Source: Sepiola atlantica
Lineage: Eukaryota; Mollusca; Cephalopoda; Sepiida; Sepiolidae
Length of the DNA stretch: 64,000 nt
Reading direction: 5' to 3'
Assembly: GCA_963556195.1 (NCBI GenBank)
Contig: OY744553.1
Span: forward strand, 4,982,959-5,046,958
Shown here: positions 9,354-20,612 of the stretch, piece by piece
Layout: every line of letters begins with the position of its first letter
How positions within the stretch are numbered: position 1 is the stretch's first letter
The notes under the pieces: model-generated
What the model was told of the DNA's origin: nothing
The model's database searches: none
Seen by the model: the letters and a program-made list of their open reading frames with translations, nothing else
Position numbers and translations under genes: made by a program

Positions 9354-10935
9354 TACTTCTATTACTAATGAAGATTTGGTATCTGTCTGTCTGGAACCAC
9401 AACTATACTATTACTTCTATTACTAATGGAGATTTGGTATCTGTCTGTCTGGAACCACAACTATAATATTACTTCTATTACTAATGAAGATTTGGTATCT
9501 GTCTGTCTGGAACCACAACTATACTATTACTTCTATTACTAATGGAGATTTGGTATCTGTCTGTCTGGAACCACAACTATACTATTACTTCTATTACTAA
9601 TGAAGATTTGGTATCTGTCTGTCTGGAACCACAACTATACTATTACTTCTATTACTAATGGAGATTTGGTATCTGTCTGTCTGGAACCGCAACTATACTA
9701 TTACTTCTATTACTAATGGAGATTTGGTATCTGTCTGTCTGGAACCACAACTATACTATTACTTCTATTACTAATAGAGATTTGGTATCTGTCTGTCTGG
9801 AACCGCAACTATACTATTACTTCTATTACTAATGGAGATTTGGTATCTGTCTGTCTGGAACCACAACTATACTATTACTTCTATTACTAATGGAGATTTG
9901 GTATCTGTCTGTCTGGAACCACAACTATACTATTACTTCTATTACTAATGGAGATTTGGTATCTGTCTGTCTGGAACCACAACTATACTATTACTTCTAT
10001 TACTAATAGAGATTTGGTATCTGTCTGTCTGGAACCGCAACTATACTATTACTTCTATTACTAATGGAGATTTGGTATCTGTCTGTCTGGAACCACAACT
10101 ATACTATTACTTCTATTACTAATGGAGATTTGGTATCTGTCTGTCTGGAACTGCAACTATACTATTACTTCTATTACTAATGGAGATTTGGTATCTGTCT
10201 GTCTGGAACTGCAACTATACTATTACTTCTATTACTAATGGAGATTTGGTATCTGTCTGTCTGGAACTGCAACTATACTATTACTTCTATTACTAATGGA
10301 GATTTGGTATCTGTCTGTCTGGAACTGCAACTATACTATTACTTCTATTACTAATGAAGATTTGGTATCTGTCTGTCTGGAACCGCAACTATACTATTAC
10401 TTCTATTACTAATGAAGATTTGGTATCTGTCTGTCTGGAACTGCAACTATACTATTACTTCTATTACTAATAGAGATTTGGTATCTGTCTGTCTGGAACC
10501 GCAACTATACTATTACTTCTATTACTAATGAAGATTTGGTATCTGTCTGTCTGGAATCACAACTATACTATTACTTCTATTACTAATGGAGATTTGGTAT
10601 CTGTCTGTCTGGAACCACAACTATAATATTACTTCTATTACTAATGGAGATTTGGTATCTGTCTGTCTGGAACCACAACTATACTATTACTTCTATTACT
10701 AATGGAGATTTGGTATCTGTCTGTCTGGAACCACAACTATACTATTACTTCTATTACTAATGGAGATTTGGTATCTGACTGAAGCTGGAACTATACTATT
10801 ACTTCTATTACTAATGGAGATTTAGTATCTGTCTGGAACCACAACTATACTATTACTTCTATAACTAATGGAGATTTGGTATCTGACTGTCTGAAGCCGC
10901 AATTATACTATTACTTCTATTTAATTATACTATTG
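9354..10935. repeat. 58-bp minisatellite, about 26 units
   Basis: Units contain ATTACTTCTATTACTAATGG, AGATTTGGTATCTGTC and GGAACCACAACTATAC. Variant positions (GGAG/GAAG/AGAG, CCACA/CCGCA/CTGCA) are distributed in blocks, indicating repeated unequal exchange. The last units are degenerate. Confidence 0.95.
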
Positions 10936-10951
10936 TACTATTTTTTAATTC

Positions 10952-11150
10952 TCAATTCCTCAGACAGCTTGCCTTTGGAATTCCCTCCCTGCTCCCGGTT
11001 TTCCCTATCGTACCAACATGCAGAAATTTAAATGTAATGTGAACAAACATCTTGCTGCCCAACTCTCTACTTAGGTTGCTAAAAATCTGACCCCTATCAC
11101 AGTAGCCCCCATATCTCGCTTTGGCGTGAAGAAAAGTAAAAAAAATTAAA
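10952..11150 (+). pseudogene. LINE 3' terminal fragment
   Basis: Contains GGAATTCCCTCCCTGCTCCC and ACATGCAGAAATTTAAA.., then AGTAGCCCCCAT, the conserved 3' end of the LINE family also at 17391-17757, 25946-26608, 39965-40440, 41248-41560 and 51100-51330. It is short and frameshifted. Confidence 0.7.
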
Positions 11151-11179
11151 AACTGTTTACTATATTGCTTCAGACTCAT

Positions 11180-11560
11180 GTATTATTTCAATCCCAGGCA
11201 TTACCTCCTCCCTTTTTTGAGGTGGGGTGGGGTAGTCTAGTATCTGTTTTATTGTCATGGAACTATCCTCACAGGCGTCACCTTCTCTGAGGTGGGGGTG
11301 GTGTAGTATCTGTTATCGTGATATACTCCCATGCATTATCTCCTGTTTTTTTAGGAGGAGGCGTAGTGCAGTATTTGTTCTGTTATCATAGACCATCTTC
11401 CCAGGCATTACGTCCTCCTTGGGTGTGAGATAGTTCATTTATTTACCACCTCTTCGGGAGGTTAGACACAAGGTCAGGTTGAGGTTTTGGATAGCCGGTG
11501 AACTAGAAGAAATGCCCGAGCAGTTCCGTTTGCATTCCCTGGTAGGGGCACCTCAGGTGA
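11180..11560 (+). repeat. Decayed U2-SINE-related pieces
   Basis: Several short blocks repeat GGCATTACCTCCT...GGTGGGGTAG...AGTATCTGTT, and 11440-11560 matches the U2-SINE body (GGAGGTTAGACACAAGGTCA, CCCTGGTAGGGGCACCTCAG). The order is scrambled and no intact head is seen. Confidence 0.5.
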
Positions 11561-11639
11561 TGAATGTAAGAAAATGTTTGTTTTGTCATAATACTTTCCT
11601 CCCAAGCATTACCTTATTTGGAGGGGGTCAGTGTAGTAT

Positions 11640-11775
11640 ATACTCATTTATCATGATATCATCCTCCCAGGCATTAACTTCTTTCTTTTTTATGAAAGGG
11701 GTAGTGATACACTAATTTTGATGAATTGTGCTGACTTGAGGCTAACATGCGACGTAATTGATCTCACAAATATTT
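11640..11775. repeat. Left flank of duplicated minisatellite block, copy 2
   Basis: Diverged duplicate of 8071-8204, again followed directly by the ATTATATGG array. Confidence 0.7.
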
Positions 11776-13308
11776 TATATGGTTCGTAATATTATATGGT
11801 TCCTAATATTATATGGTTCATAATATTATATGGTTCCTAATATTATATGGTTCATAATATTATATGGTTCCTAATATTATATGGTTCATACTATTATATG
11901 GTTTCGTAATATTATATGGTTCATAATATTATATGGTTTCTAATATTATATGGTTCCTAATATTATATGGTTTCGTAATATATGGTTCCTAATATTATAT
12001 GGTTTCGTAATATTATATGGTTCCTAATATTATATGGTTCCTAATATTATATGGTTTCGTAATATTATATGGTTCATAATATATGGTTTCGTAATATTAT
12101 ATGGTTCCTAATATTATATGGTTCATAATATTATATGGTTTCGTAATATTATATGGTTCATAATATTATATGGTTCATAATATTATATGGTTTCGTAATA
12201 TTATATGGTTCATAATATTATATGGTTCATAATATTATATGGTTTCGTAATATTATATGGTTCCTAATATTATATGGTTCATAATATTATATGGTTTCGT
12301 AATATTATATGGTTCCTAATATTATATGGTTTCGTAATATTATATGGTTCCTAATATTATATGGTTCCTAATATTATATGGTTTCGTAATATTATATGGT
12401 TCATAATATTATATGGTTTCGTAATATTATATGGTTCCTAATATTATATGGTTCCTAATATTATATGGTTTCGTAATATTATATGGTTCATAATATTATA
12501 TGGTTCATAATATTATATGGTTTCGTAATATTATATGGTTCCTAATATTATATGGTTCCTAATATTATATGGTTTCGTAATATTATATGGTTCCTAATAT
12601 TATATGGTTTCGTAATATTATATGGTTCCTAATATTATATGGTTTCCTAATATTATATGGTTTCGTAATATTATATGGTTCATAATATATGGTTTCGTAA
12701 TATTATATGGTTCCTAATATTATATGGTTCCTAATATTATATGGTTTCGTAATATTATATGGTTCCTAATATTATATGGTTCATAATATTATATGGTTTC
12801 GTAATATTATATGGTTCCTAATATTATATGGTTCATAATATTATATGGTTTCGTAATATTATATGGTTCCTAATATTATATGGTTCGTAATATTATATGG
12901 TTCGTAATATTATATGGTTTCGTAATATTATATGGTTCCTAATATTATATGGTTCCTAATATTATATGGTTTCGTAATATTATATGGTTCCTAATATTAT
13001 ATGGTTTCGTAATATTATATGGTTCCTAATATTATATGGTTCCTAATATTATATGGTTTCGTAATATTATATGGTTTCGTAATATTATATGGTTTCGTAA
13101 TATTATATGGTTCCTAATATTATATGGTTCCTAATATTATATGGTTTCGTAATATTATATGGTTTCGTAATATTATATGGTTCCTAATATTATATGGTTT
13201 CGTAATATTATATGGTTCCTAATATATGGTTTCGTAATATTATATGGTTCCTAATATTATATGGTTTCGTAATATATGGTTTCGTAATATTATATGGTTC
13301 CTAATAGT
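11776..13308. repeat. 17-18 bp minisatellite, about 88 units (copy 2)
   Basis: Alternating units ATTATATGGTTTCGTAAT and ATTATATGGTTCCTAAT, with some CATAAT variants. It is expanded roughly threefold relative to the copy at 8205-8690. Confidence 0.95.
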
Positions 13309-13640
13309 CTATGACTATAATCACGTTGACACCGGTTCCCATAAAATCGCCAAAGTTAAGTGACGTTGTTTCTGAATTTTTTTAGATGAGGTTGATAATT
13401 TGTATAATTCGGACCACTGCTCTCATCTTCAGTGTTATTCTCACAACGTTTCGGCCGATGTAACCTCTGATCTTCTTCAGGTGTATTTCGTAAAACTCCG
13501 GAATGTTTCTGTCGAACTCGGGGAATCTGCACAGAATTTCGAATGGAAAGATTCCCAGGTTCGACAAGATGCACCTGAAAAAGGTTGGCGGTTACATCGG
13601 CCGAAACGTTGTGAGAATAATCCAAATTATCCAAATCAAG
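13309..13640. mobile_element. Fold-back with two hammerhead-like motifs (copy 2)
   Basis: Duplicate of 8691-9185. Minus-strand CACCTGAAGAAGA...GGCCGAAACGTTGTGAG spans about 13442-13485, and a plus-strand motif CACCTGAAAAAGG...GGCCGAAACGTTGTGAG lies at 13572-13617 with the core damaged (CTGAAAA). Between them is the same TCGACAAGATGCACC-type spacer. Confidence 0.5.
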
Positions 13641-13889
13641 TGATGTTGATCTCAGTTAGTATTTAAATGGGTAACCATTTAGGAATACCAGGTGTTGTAT
13701 GTAAAACCTGTCTAGCGATGTCAGATTTCGGATGTGATCCGTCGTGTGAAATTTGTTCATCATCATCCTCATCATCCTAACCATATTTTGTTTAACGTTC
13801 GTTGTAAAATGCTGGCATGTGTTGGATGGCTTTGAAAAATTGACCTATCTCTGACTAGGTCTTTATTTATCCCTCTTTCTCTCAAGTCC

Positions 13890-14036
13890 ATCCTTATCAC
13901 TTGAGTGGGCTCCCTCAACCATGCTAGAAAACTCCTCACACCCGACACTATCTTATATCTCTACGAAGCCACCATCCGCCCATGCATGGAATATTGTTAT
14001 CACATTTGGGTTGGTGCACCATCCACTAATCTTTCC
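13890..14036 (+). pseudogene. LINE ORF2 fragment
   Basis: The forward frame gives LTPDTILYLYEATIRPCMEY, then CYHIWVGAPS, the conserved late-ORF2 segment seen in the other LINE pieces here. It is cut off on both sides. Confidence 0.7.
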
Positions 14037-14056
14037 CTAAAAACGGGAAAAACCGG

Positions 14057-14104
14057 AATCAAACTGTTGAAACACATGAAAGAGTGTTTCAACAGTTTGA
14101 TTCC
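14057..14104. repeat. Perfect 20-bp hairpin
   Basis: GAATCAAACTGTTGAAACAC (14057-14076) and its exact reverse complement (14085-14104) surround an 8-nt loop. It lies just after a LINE fragment. No terminator role is implied in this eukaryotic context. Confidence 0.8.
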
Positions 14105-14410
14105 CGTTTTTTCGACCCTTTCGGTCTTTAATTGTTGTCTTTTGATAATGAAAGTTTTTCTTTCGAAAATTTAAGATTACCTTTTGCCGAACTTTTTATT
14201 TACCTGACAGTATTTACTATTCTGGTACTTAATCAGTTTTTACGTGAAATATTAATAAATCGTTTTGAGATTCGTTTTCTCTTCTCGTTTGTTTCTGTTC
14301 ACCCTCTACACCTTCCGGCAACTACACCGCATTGCTACAGCCTCGCATTACAAACCTACACTTATATTTACCAGCAATGCTTCAAGCAAACTACAATCTC
14401 CTTTTATCTA

Positions 14411-14412
<2 letters not shown>

Positions 14413-14455
<43 letters not shown>
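14413..14455. repeat. (TA)n array
   Basis: Pure TA run between a diverged relative of the 7 kb fold-back (14290-14400) and unassigned DNA. Confidence 0.95.
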
Positions 14456-14458
<3 letters not shown>

Positions 14459-15237
14459 TTGTCACACAATAGTTAGACAGTAAAAACTGTCGGACGAATG
14501 CATTTGAAGTATTTAGGTGAATTGAGACAGTAAATAGCAAGTCAGACACCCCTCTCTCCTTCAATCTCTTTCCATAATGAAACGTTTTTTCTTTCCGCTT
14601 TCTATACCGGTTTATACGATTTTTTCTCTTTTTTTTTTTCTTTTTAAAAACTTTCCAGCTTAAGACGTTTTCTTTTTTTCTTTTCTTTCTTTTTTTTTCT
14701 TTTCTTTCTTTTTTTTCTTTTCTTTCTTTTTTTCTTTTCTTTCTTTTTTTTCTTTTCTTTCTTTTCTTTTTTCTTTTTTTTTCTTTTTTCTTTTTTTTCT
14801 TTTCTTTTTTTTCTTCTTTTGGTTTTGTTTTGTTTTTTCTTTTTTTCTTTTTTCTTTTAAAAAAAATTTTTTTTTTTTCATTTTTTATTTTATTTTTATT
14901 ATTTTATTTACTTCACCGATGCAGACTTTACTTTTATATGAATATTAGTGCGAACACTGGTGAAGCATAATTACCCCCCCCCCCCGTTATTTTTTGACGG
15001 ATGGTGTATACTTGTATATAATGATTAACCCTGGCAACGATGATTGTGGAGTGGCAACTGTAGATGTAACGCCTACGCTGGGTGCACAGTCGTTGTTGAC
15101 GTACAACAACCGGCCGACGTTGTTTTTGCATTCATTAAGCATTGCTTTAATTAATTCATGATCACGTGCGGACAATAATAGCCGACTGTATAACTTCTAT
15201 TTTTTTTTGTCGATTACTGACTTATAACGGCTAGAAT
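14456..15237. repeat. Pyrimidine-rich CTTT tract and unassigned DNA
   Basis: 14620-14880 is a long CTTTT-type tract whose opposite strand reads as lysine-rich nonsense. 14881-15237 shows no recognisable gene apart from a C10 run at about 14975. Confidence 0.7.
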
Positions 15238-15353
15238 TTGTTTTATTTTATTATTATTATTATTATTATTATTTTTATTATTTTTATTATTTTTATTATT
15301 ATTTATTATTATTATTTTTATTATTTTTATTATTATTTATTATTATTATTATT

Positions 15354-15401
<48 letters not shown>

Positions 15402-15418
15402 TATTATTATTATTATTG
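15238..15418. repeat. (TTA)n / (TTATTT)n microsatellite
   Basis: About 180 bp of TTA-based repeats. The isoleucine-rich frame across it is not a gene. Confidence 0.95.
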
Positions 15419-15565
15419 TGAAATCCGCCCACGCACTCCAACCACATCCGAATCAATAGGTGTGCTGTTCGTTCATCGCTGCACGACCCTTACTCGAGTT
15501 CTTATTTACCACCCCCACCCCACCCACCCACACACACACACGCACACTCACACCAACCCACGAGG

Positions 15566-15743
15566 ATAGAGTTAGACACAAGAGCTGTTTTTAATGTAGG
15601 GGAAAAACCAAGCTCCCCAAAAAGGGGGCACTCTGGATTGGAACAAAAATAAAAATTGCCTCAGTTTAGAAGGATTTCTCGGTCACTGACCGAGGACAGA
15701 AAATACTAAGTGCGGCACAGAGAACAGATACTACACTTTGCAA
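15566..15743 (-). mobile_element. U2-SINE copy, short subfamily
   Basis: The minus strand begins AAGTGTAGTATCTGTTCTC and has GGTCAGTGACCGAGAAATCC, then AGAGTGCCCCCTTTTTGGGG and CTTGTGTCTAAC. The central body differs from the long subfamily at 3144-3484. The U2 head is shortened. Confidence 0.6.
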
Positions 15744-16200
15744 TTATTTATTCTCCACATAATTAAAATACAATATAAAAAAAAGTTAGGCACAAGGTCA
15801 TCAAAAATGTGGTGTTATTAGTGGTCGTTGGTCATCCTTGTTCTAATGTAACAAAATTGACTACACCATAATACCACATTTACTCTAGGGGGCGGAGGAG
15901 AGGCATTCTACTTAAAAAAATATTGCAAAAGTGTTTTTGAAAATTAAAATTTTATTCAAAATATAAGTTTTTGCAAATACATTGGCAGCGGGGAGTGGGG
16001 AGCGGGGAGTGGGACAACAAAAATAAAAAATAAAACAAACACCGGTTAGTAAGACCCTCCCGACCCTCTCCACTGTTTTCCGGTGTGTCCAGAACCGGAA
16101 ACCAGCAGGGCAGTCTCTAAATGGGAATGGGATCTAAGTGGGAGAAAAAAGAAATGGAGATGGAGTGTAACGCGAATTACTGACCGCAAAAACTGCAACT
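15744..16200. other. Unassigned intronic stretch
   Basis: Includes a GGGGAGTGGG repeat near 15990-16012. No gene seen. Confidence 0.5.
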
Positions 16201-16202
16201 TC

Positions 16203-16390
16203 GCCAGCAGAGGTTCTAGGATCAAAGCATAGTATCTGTTCTCTCCTCAGTCGGAGGAAAAAGAGATCCTTCTCGACTGGGGTAATTTAAATTTTTTTCG
16301 CAATTTTTACAGAGTGTGCTGAGTTCTTCCTCTCCCCTACCAATCTTGTGTCTAACTTTGCCCTCGTGGGGAGGAGCAAGTAAATAGTGA
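16203..16390 (+). mobile_element. U2-SINE copy, short subfamily
   Basis: Forward AAAGCATAGTATCTGTTC, then AGATCCTTCTCGACTGGGG, and the end CTTTGCCCTCGTGGGGAGG, AGCAAGTAAATAG. It matches the copies at 20400-20612 and 45757-45977 in order and length. Confidence 0.65.
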
Positions 16391-16973
16391 CACATTTTTA
16401 TCAGGCTAGGGTGAAAGGGCACTATCTGTTCAGTCTGTATAGAGGCCCTCCCAAGCATTATCTCCTCCTTTCGGGGGGGGGGGGGAGGAAGGGGAGACAA
16501 TGAGTATATTGCCAGTTGCCTCAGGCATCCTTGTTCATGAGGGTGTGCTGTTCCTCTAGAGTTCGGAGTTCATTGTTTGAATCCCAAAAAAAGGGCGACC
16601 GGCAATAACCCTGCACCCCTCTCTCGAATAAGGAGATAATGCTTGGAGGGATGCCTTCCTGAAACCGAATCGAACCGTCTCATTCAGACACAGCCCTCCA
16701 CCTCCCTCCAATTAGCGAACCAGACTCTGAAATACGAATGTGTCAAGGTTAGTATGGTATTCCTATTTACTTGTCTCCCCATTTTTTTCTCGAGGATTTT
16801 CTTCCGGGAGTGATCTTTTGGTCTCTGATGAGCTGCATGAACGAAAGATCCTCGTAATTATATGTTTGTTCCCGGTTGTTTGTGCGCGAGACAATTGTCA
16901 AGTTACATGGAATTAGTTTGAAATTCGGCAAGAAAAAATGATTAAAGACTTCGTCATTCGAATTTAACATACC
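16391..16973. other. Mixed repeat debris
   Basis: 16400-16500 has further U2-SINE-like words (CACTATCTGTTCAG, GCATTATCTCCTCC), then 16510-16970 has nothing I can classify. Confidence 0.4.
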
Positions 16974-17163
16974 AGTGTTTGCTTATATATGTATACAATT
17001 ATCCATGGACACGTGTTTTGCTGTTTTACGGCACATCAGCATGGCTGAATTTATCAAGCTTCGAAACTAGTGTTTGCTTATATATGTATACAATTATCCA
17101 TGGACACGTGTTTTGCTGTTTTACGGCACATCAGCATGGCTGAATTTATCAAGCTTCGAAACT
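16974..17163. repeat. Perfect 95-bp tandem duplication
   Basis: 16974-17068 and 17069-17163 are identical, including ATCCATGGACACGTGTTTTG and CATGGCTGAATTTATCAAGC. Perfect identity in a mutated neighbourhood points to a recent duplication. Confidence 0.9.
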
Positions 17164-17390
17164 ATGGGACCCCAGTGACTGAAGTTCGGCGCCCCTTATC
17201 ACTGGGCAACGAAAGCTTCCTCGTAGCAGAGGGGAGATACATCGAATACGAATGTTGTCATTTTGTTGTTTTTGCGATTTTGACAATTAAACGTATTCAA
17301 ATACCTTTTTACGGGGGAGCATTACCTAAATGCTAAGGGAGGGAACAGTATTTCCCCCATCACCAGTGTGATGTCCCCCCCCCCCCATAT

Positions 17391-17757
17391 GAGGAGCGTC
17401 TATATTTATAAAATACGACGCAAATTCACTAGACCAACCCGACAATCTGCCAAATCCCATCCATTCACTGTGTGAGTCCCAAGATGCCGAAGAGCTTTCT
17501 ACTCCAAAAGCTTCTTTCCTTGTGCTGCTGGATTCTGGAACTCCCTCCCTGCTCCTTGTTTTCCTGACGGTACTGACATGCAGAAATTTAAAACTAATGT
17601 AAACAGACATTACGCTGCACAGCTCCCAATTTAGATTGAGCTCCCCCCCCCCCCCCAAAAAAAAACTCTCACCCTTTTTTCTCAGTAGCCCCTTACGTCT
17701 ACAGTGGCGGTCTGCCTTGTTTGGGGGTGAACTATGTTAAAAAAAGAAAAAAAAATT
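17391..17757 (+). pseudogene. LINE 3' terminal fragment
   Basis: Forward order: GATGCCGAAGAGCTTTCTAC, CTGGAACTCCCTCCCTGCTC, ACATGCAGAAATTTAAAAC, a C15 run, then AGTAGCCCCTTACGTCTACA and a poly-A-rich end. Same family as 10952-11150. Confidence 0.75.
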
Positions 17758-17839
17758 ATCCACGGACATGTGTTTCGCATTTTACCACCCCCCCTCCCCA
17801 CACACAAATTAATTAGAATAAAACTACACTTTGATCCCA

Positions 17840-18020
17840 AGATGAACTACTGTTGAGAGAGTACAGAACTGACTTCGAAATCTAGTGGGAAAGGGGGGGG
17901 GGCTGTCCTCTTCTCTTCCCTACAACCTCTTTCTCACAGAAGAGAGGTTGCTAGTCTTTCTCTGCTCTATCGTTATATTCATGGTAGGTGCTTGACTGGG
18001 CTCCAATCTTTGACCCCCCC
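17840..18020 (+). pseudogene. LINE 3' fragment
   Basis: Forward copy of the segment giving PLSHRR-VASLSLLYRYFHG-type sequence, close to 18230-18370. Contains CTTCTCTTCCCTACAACCTC and TCACAGAAGAGAGGTTGCTA. Truncated at a C run. Confidence 0.65.
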
Positions 18021-18079
18021 CCCCCCCCCCGTAGAAGGCAAAAGTAAAAGTGGTGCAAAACTGACATGTCGCTGGAAAG

Positions 18080-18620
18080 ACGGTTGGATCATTCTATGGC
18101 TCCAGAAGGTATTTCACTCCTGATGCAATCTTCTACCTGTATAAGAGTCAAATACCTCCTAAGATGGGGAGGTACTGTTGCCACATCTGGGGAGGTGCCG
18201 CTCGGAGTACTCTTTCCTGCCTTTACAGAGTACAAAACCGACTTCGAGATCTAGTGGGGGTGATGATCTCGTCTCTTCCCTGCAGCCTCTTTCTCACAGA
18301 AGAGGCGTGGCTAGTCTTTCTCTACTCTATCGTTATTTTCATGATAGGTGCTCCATTGAGCTTCAATCAATGCCCCCCCCCCCTGTAAAACATTTACAAC
18401 AAGAACTCGTCTAGCTACAACAACTATAAATAATTCCCCTTTCTCCCCCTGTGTACCAAAAACTACACAGAACTTCCATGAGCAAAGTTTCTTTCAAGAA
18501 CTATCCGTCTGTGGAACACTATACCACTGGACTACTTTTCAGCTGACTATAGCGTGGTCGTTTTCAAGTCCAATGTTAACAAATTATTGTTGAGCCGTCC
18601 TCTTAAATTATCTAATTTCT
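18080..18620 (+). pseudogene. LINE 3' end, longer copy
   Basis: Frames across this region give FHS-CNLLPV, then the PLSHRRGVASLSLLYRYFHD motif and a 3' untranslated tail ending TTGAGCCGTCCTCTTAAATT, matching the end of 2193-2550. It has several frameshifts, so it is inactive. Confidence 0.7.
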
Positions 18621-18746
18621 GGCCGGTCTCAACCATCGTTACCAATCCTTACGTTGTTGTTTCGCTGTTGTCCTCCTGACAAACCTATTAACCCTTATCC
18701 TCGAGTGGCCTATAGGCCTTGATAAGCCCTGACCTGTTAGTATTAT

Positions 18747-19124
18747 TTACCTCCTCTTCAGGAGGTTAGGCACAAGGCCATTTTTATCTTACTCCCACAA
18801 GGTAAGATGTGACCCAAGGTCAGGTTGGGAAAGTGGGACTTGAAAAGCCAGCGCCCGAGAAAGTGAGCACTCTGGACATTAAAAATTGCCTGGGCAGCCC
18901 CGTCGGCATTCCCCGGTAGGGGTGCCTCAGGCAGTAAGCAATGAACTTACTCCTCCCCAAAGAGGGGAGGTGAAGCCTGGGAGGGTGGACCTCCTAGAAC
19001 TGCACAGGACAGACCCATAGACCGGTGTAAATCAAGCCCCGAAGGCCAAGACAATACCAGTCTATGGGGTGCAGTATGCATCGGAACAGATACTACACTT
19101 TGATCTTAGCCAAAAGGCCAAGGA
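18747..19124 (-). mobile_element. U2-snRNA-headed SINE, long subfamily
   Basis: The minus-strand 5' end is CCTTGGCCTTTTGGCTAAGA followed by TCAAAGTGTAGTATCTGTTC. The body includes CCTAGAGG-like and GGGAGGAGTAAG segments and GGCGCTGGCTTTTCAAG, ending at GAGGAGGTAAATAA. Full length, about 378 bp, longer than the copy at 3144-3484. Confidence 0.85.
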
Positions 19125-19140
19125 AGGCGATCGAATATGC

Positions 19141-19447
19141 TATATTTATCTACCTCCCACAAGGCAAGATGTGACACAAGGTCGGGAAAGTGGGATTAGA
19201 TAAGCCAGGGCTCGAGGTGAGTATTCTGGCCATTTAAAAATTGCCTAGGCAGCCCCGTCGGCATTCCCGGTAGGGCGCCTCAGACAGTAAGCAATAAACT
19301 TACTCCTCCCCAAAGAGGGGAGGCAAAGCCTGGGAGGGTGCACCTCCTAGAACTGCACAGGACCAGACAACCCCCAATAGACCGGCGTAAATCCAGACCC
19401 AAAGGCCCGGACGATACTGGTTTATTAGGTGGGGTAAAAATACCCCT
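19141..19447 (-). mobile_element. U2-SINE body with replaced head and 15-bp target duplication
   Basis: GGCGATCGAATATGC flanks it exactly (19126-19140 and 19448-19462). The body matches the long subfamily, but the 5' U2 head is absent: the element starts GGGGTATTTTTACCCCACC on the minus strand. It sits next to another copy in the same orientation. Either the 5' end is truncated with extra bases or this is a different subfamily. Confidence 0.8.
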
Positions 19448-19462
19448 GGCGATCGAATATGC

Positions 19463-19857
19463 ATTCAAGTTTGAAATGTGTTCAATGTCGTAGCCAGTGA
19501 ATGCGAGGAGTGCTTCCGTGAAGATGTCTTTTTCAAGTTCATGCAAGCGTAAGTAAATTAAAAAAAACACACACACACAAAAAGCCGCCTCTGGGCTGAC
19601 TAAGATCACAAAAGTGTCTGTCTGTTCCACGCCCGCCCCCCCCCCCCCCCCCCACCCGACCCAATTTCTCTCTCTCTCATTTCATCTCAGCTCTTTCCTT
19701 TGTTTTTTGTGTTTTTTTAATTTCCTTTTAAGGCCATGTCTTCAGATTGTCGGGCAGATTTAAAATCGCGGGGGGTGGGAGAATCATACGAATAGAACAG
19801 TCTTTTAGTGAGCCTATCTATCTATTTATAGAACATAAAAAACATTGTCTTAAAGAA

Positions 19858-19913
<56 letters not shown>

Positions 19914-20122
19914 GGAAGTTTCTCAACCATTAAAACTATATAAAAATAAAAAAAATTATATAAAAAAAAAAAAAAAAAAAAACTTATAGTCTCAAGTCTT
20001 CCAGTGGAAAATCACTCATGTAAGTCAATTTATTTTTTACAGTTATTATATTAGTTAGTTTCTAACACTATTTTAAGGGATCATCAGTTGTTTACCATGA
20101 AAAACTGTTTCGGGAATTTAAA

Positions 20123-20127
<5 letters not shown>
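19463..20127. other. Simple repeats and unassigned DNA, possible decayed hammerhead
   Basis: Contains a C17 run (about 19637), (TA)24 at 19861-19908 and poly-A. At 20030-20090 the minus strand shows CTGATGA, 18 nt, then GAAAC, but no acceptable stem II or stem I. Confidence 0.5.

Positions 20128-20185
<58 letters not shown>
20128..20185. repeat. (TA)n array
   Basis: Pure TA run that ends exactly at the TIR of the next element. This is consistent with TA target preference. Confidence 0.9.
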
Positions 20186-20188
<3 letters not shown>

Positions 20189-20319
20189 GGTGAGCCAATA
20201 GTAGGCGGACAGTAAAAAAACATTTTTTGGTCGAAGGAAGCGTAAGAGGAAGACTTCAAAGCTGTGTAAATCAAGAAGGAAAATGTTTTTTACTGTCCAC
20301 CTACTTTTGGCTCACCCTG
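20186..20319. mobile_element. Tc1/mariner-type MITE, 134 bp
   Basis: Terminal inverted repeats begin CAGGGTGAGCCAA and continue for about 40 bp (TAGGCGGACAGTAAAAAAC against its complement), flanked by TA. There is no transposase. The terminal CAGGGTG-CCAA pattern and TA duplication match the mariner superfamily and resemble the MITE at 60896-61279. Confidence 0.8.
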
Positions 20320-20323
20320 TATA

Positions 20324-20370
20324 TACTAGGAGAACCGTGCCCCAGCGTTGCCCGGGGAAATCAAGAATCG
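20324..20370 (-). mobile_element. Helitron-like 3' terminus
   Basis: The minus strand reads CCCCGGGCAACGCTGGGGCA, then CGGTTCTCCTAGT: a GC-rich hairpin followed by CTAG and T, as at the verified 3' end at 59891-59925. Its 5' partner was not found with confidence. Confidence 0.5.
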
Positions 20371-20399
20371 CCCCCACCCCCCTCTGAGAAGTAGCCAGG

Positions 20400-20612
20400 A
20401 GCAAAGTGTAGTATCTGTTCTGATATTACACTTCATCTTTTCTATCCTCGGTCAGTGAAAGAGAAATCCTTCTTGACTAAGACAATTTGAATTTTTGTCT
20501 CAATCAAGAATGGCGCTTTAGGGGTAGCTGGTCATCACCACCCCTCCCCCCTCCGCATTAAAAAAACCGACTGTGTGTCTAACTCTGCCCTCGTGGAGAG
20601 GCAAGTAAATAG
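20400..20612 (+). mobile_element. U2-SINE copy, short subfamily
   Basis: Forward GCAAAGTGTAGTATCTGTTC, then AGAAATCCTTCTTGACTAAG and the end GTGTGTCTAACTCTGCCCTC..GCAAGTAAATAG. Confidence 0.7.

Noticed and set aside
20030..20090. Hammerhead on the minus strand
   Set aside because: CTGATGA and GAAAC are present, but neither stem II nor stem I pairs convincingly.
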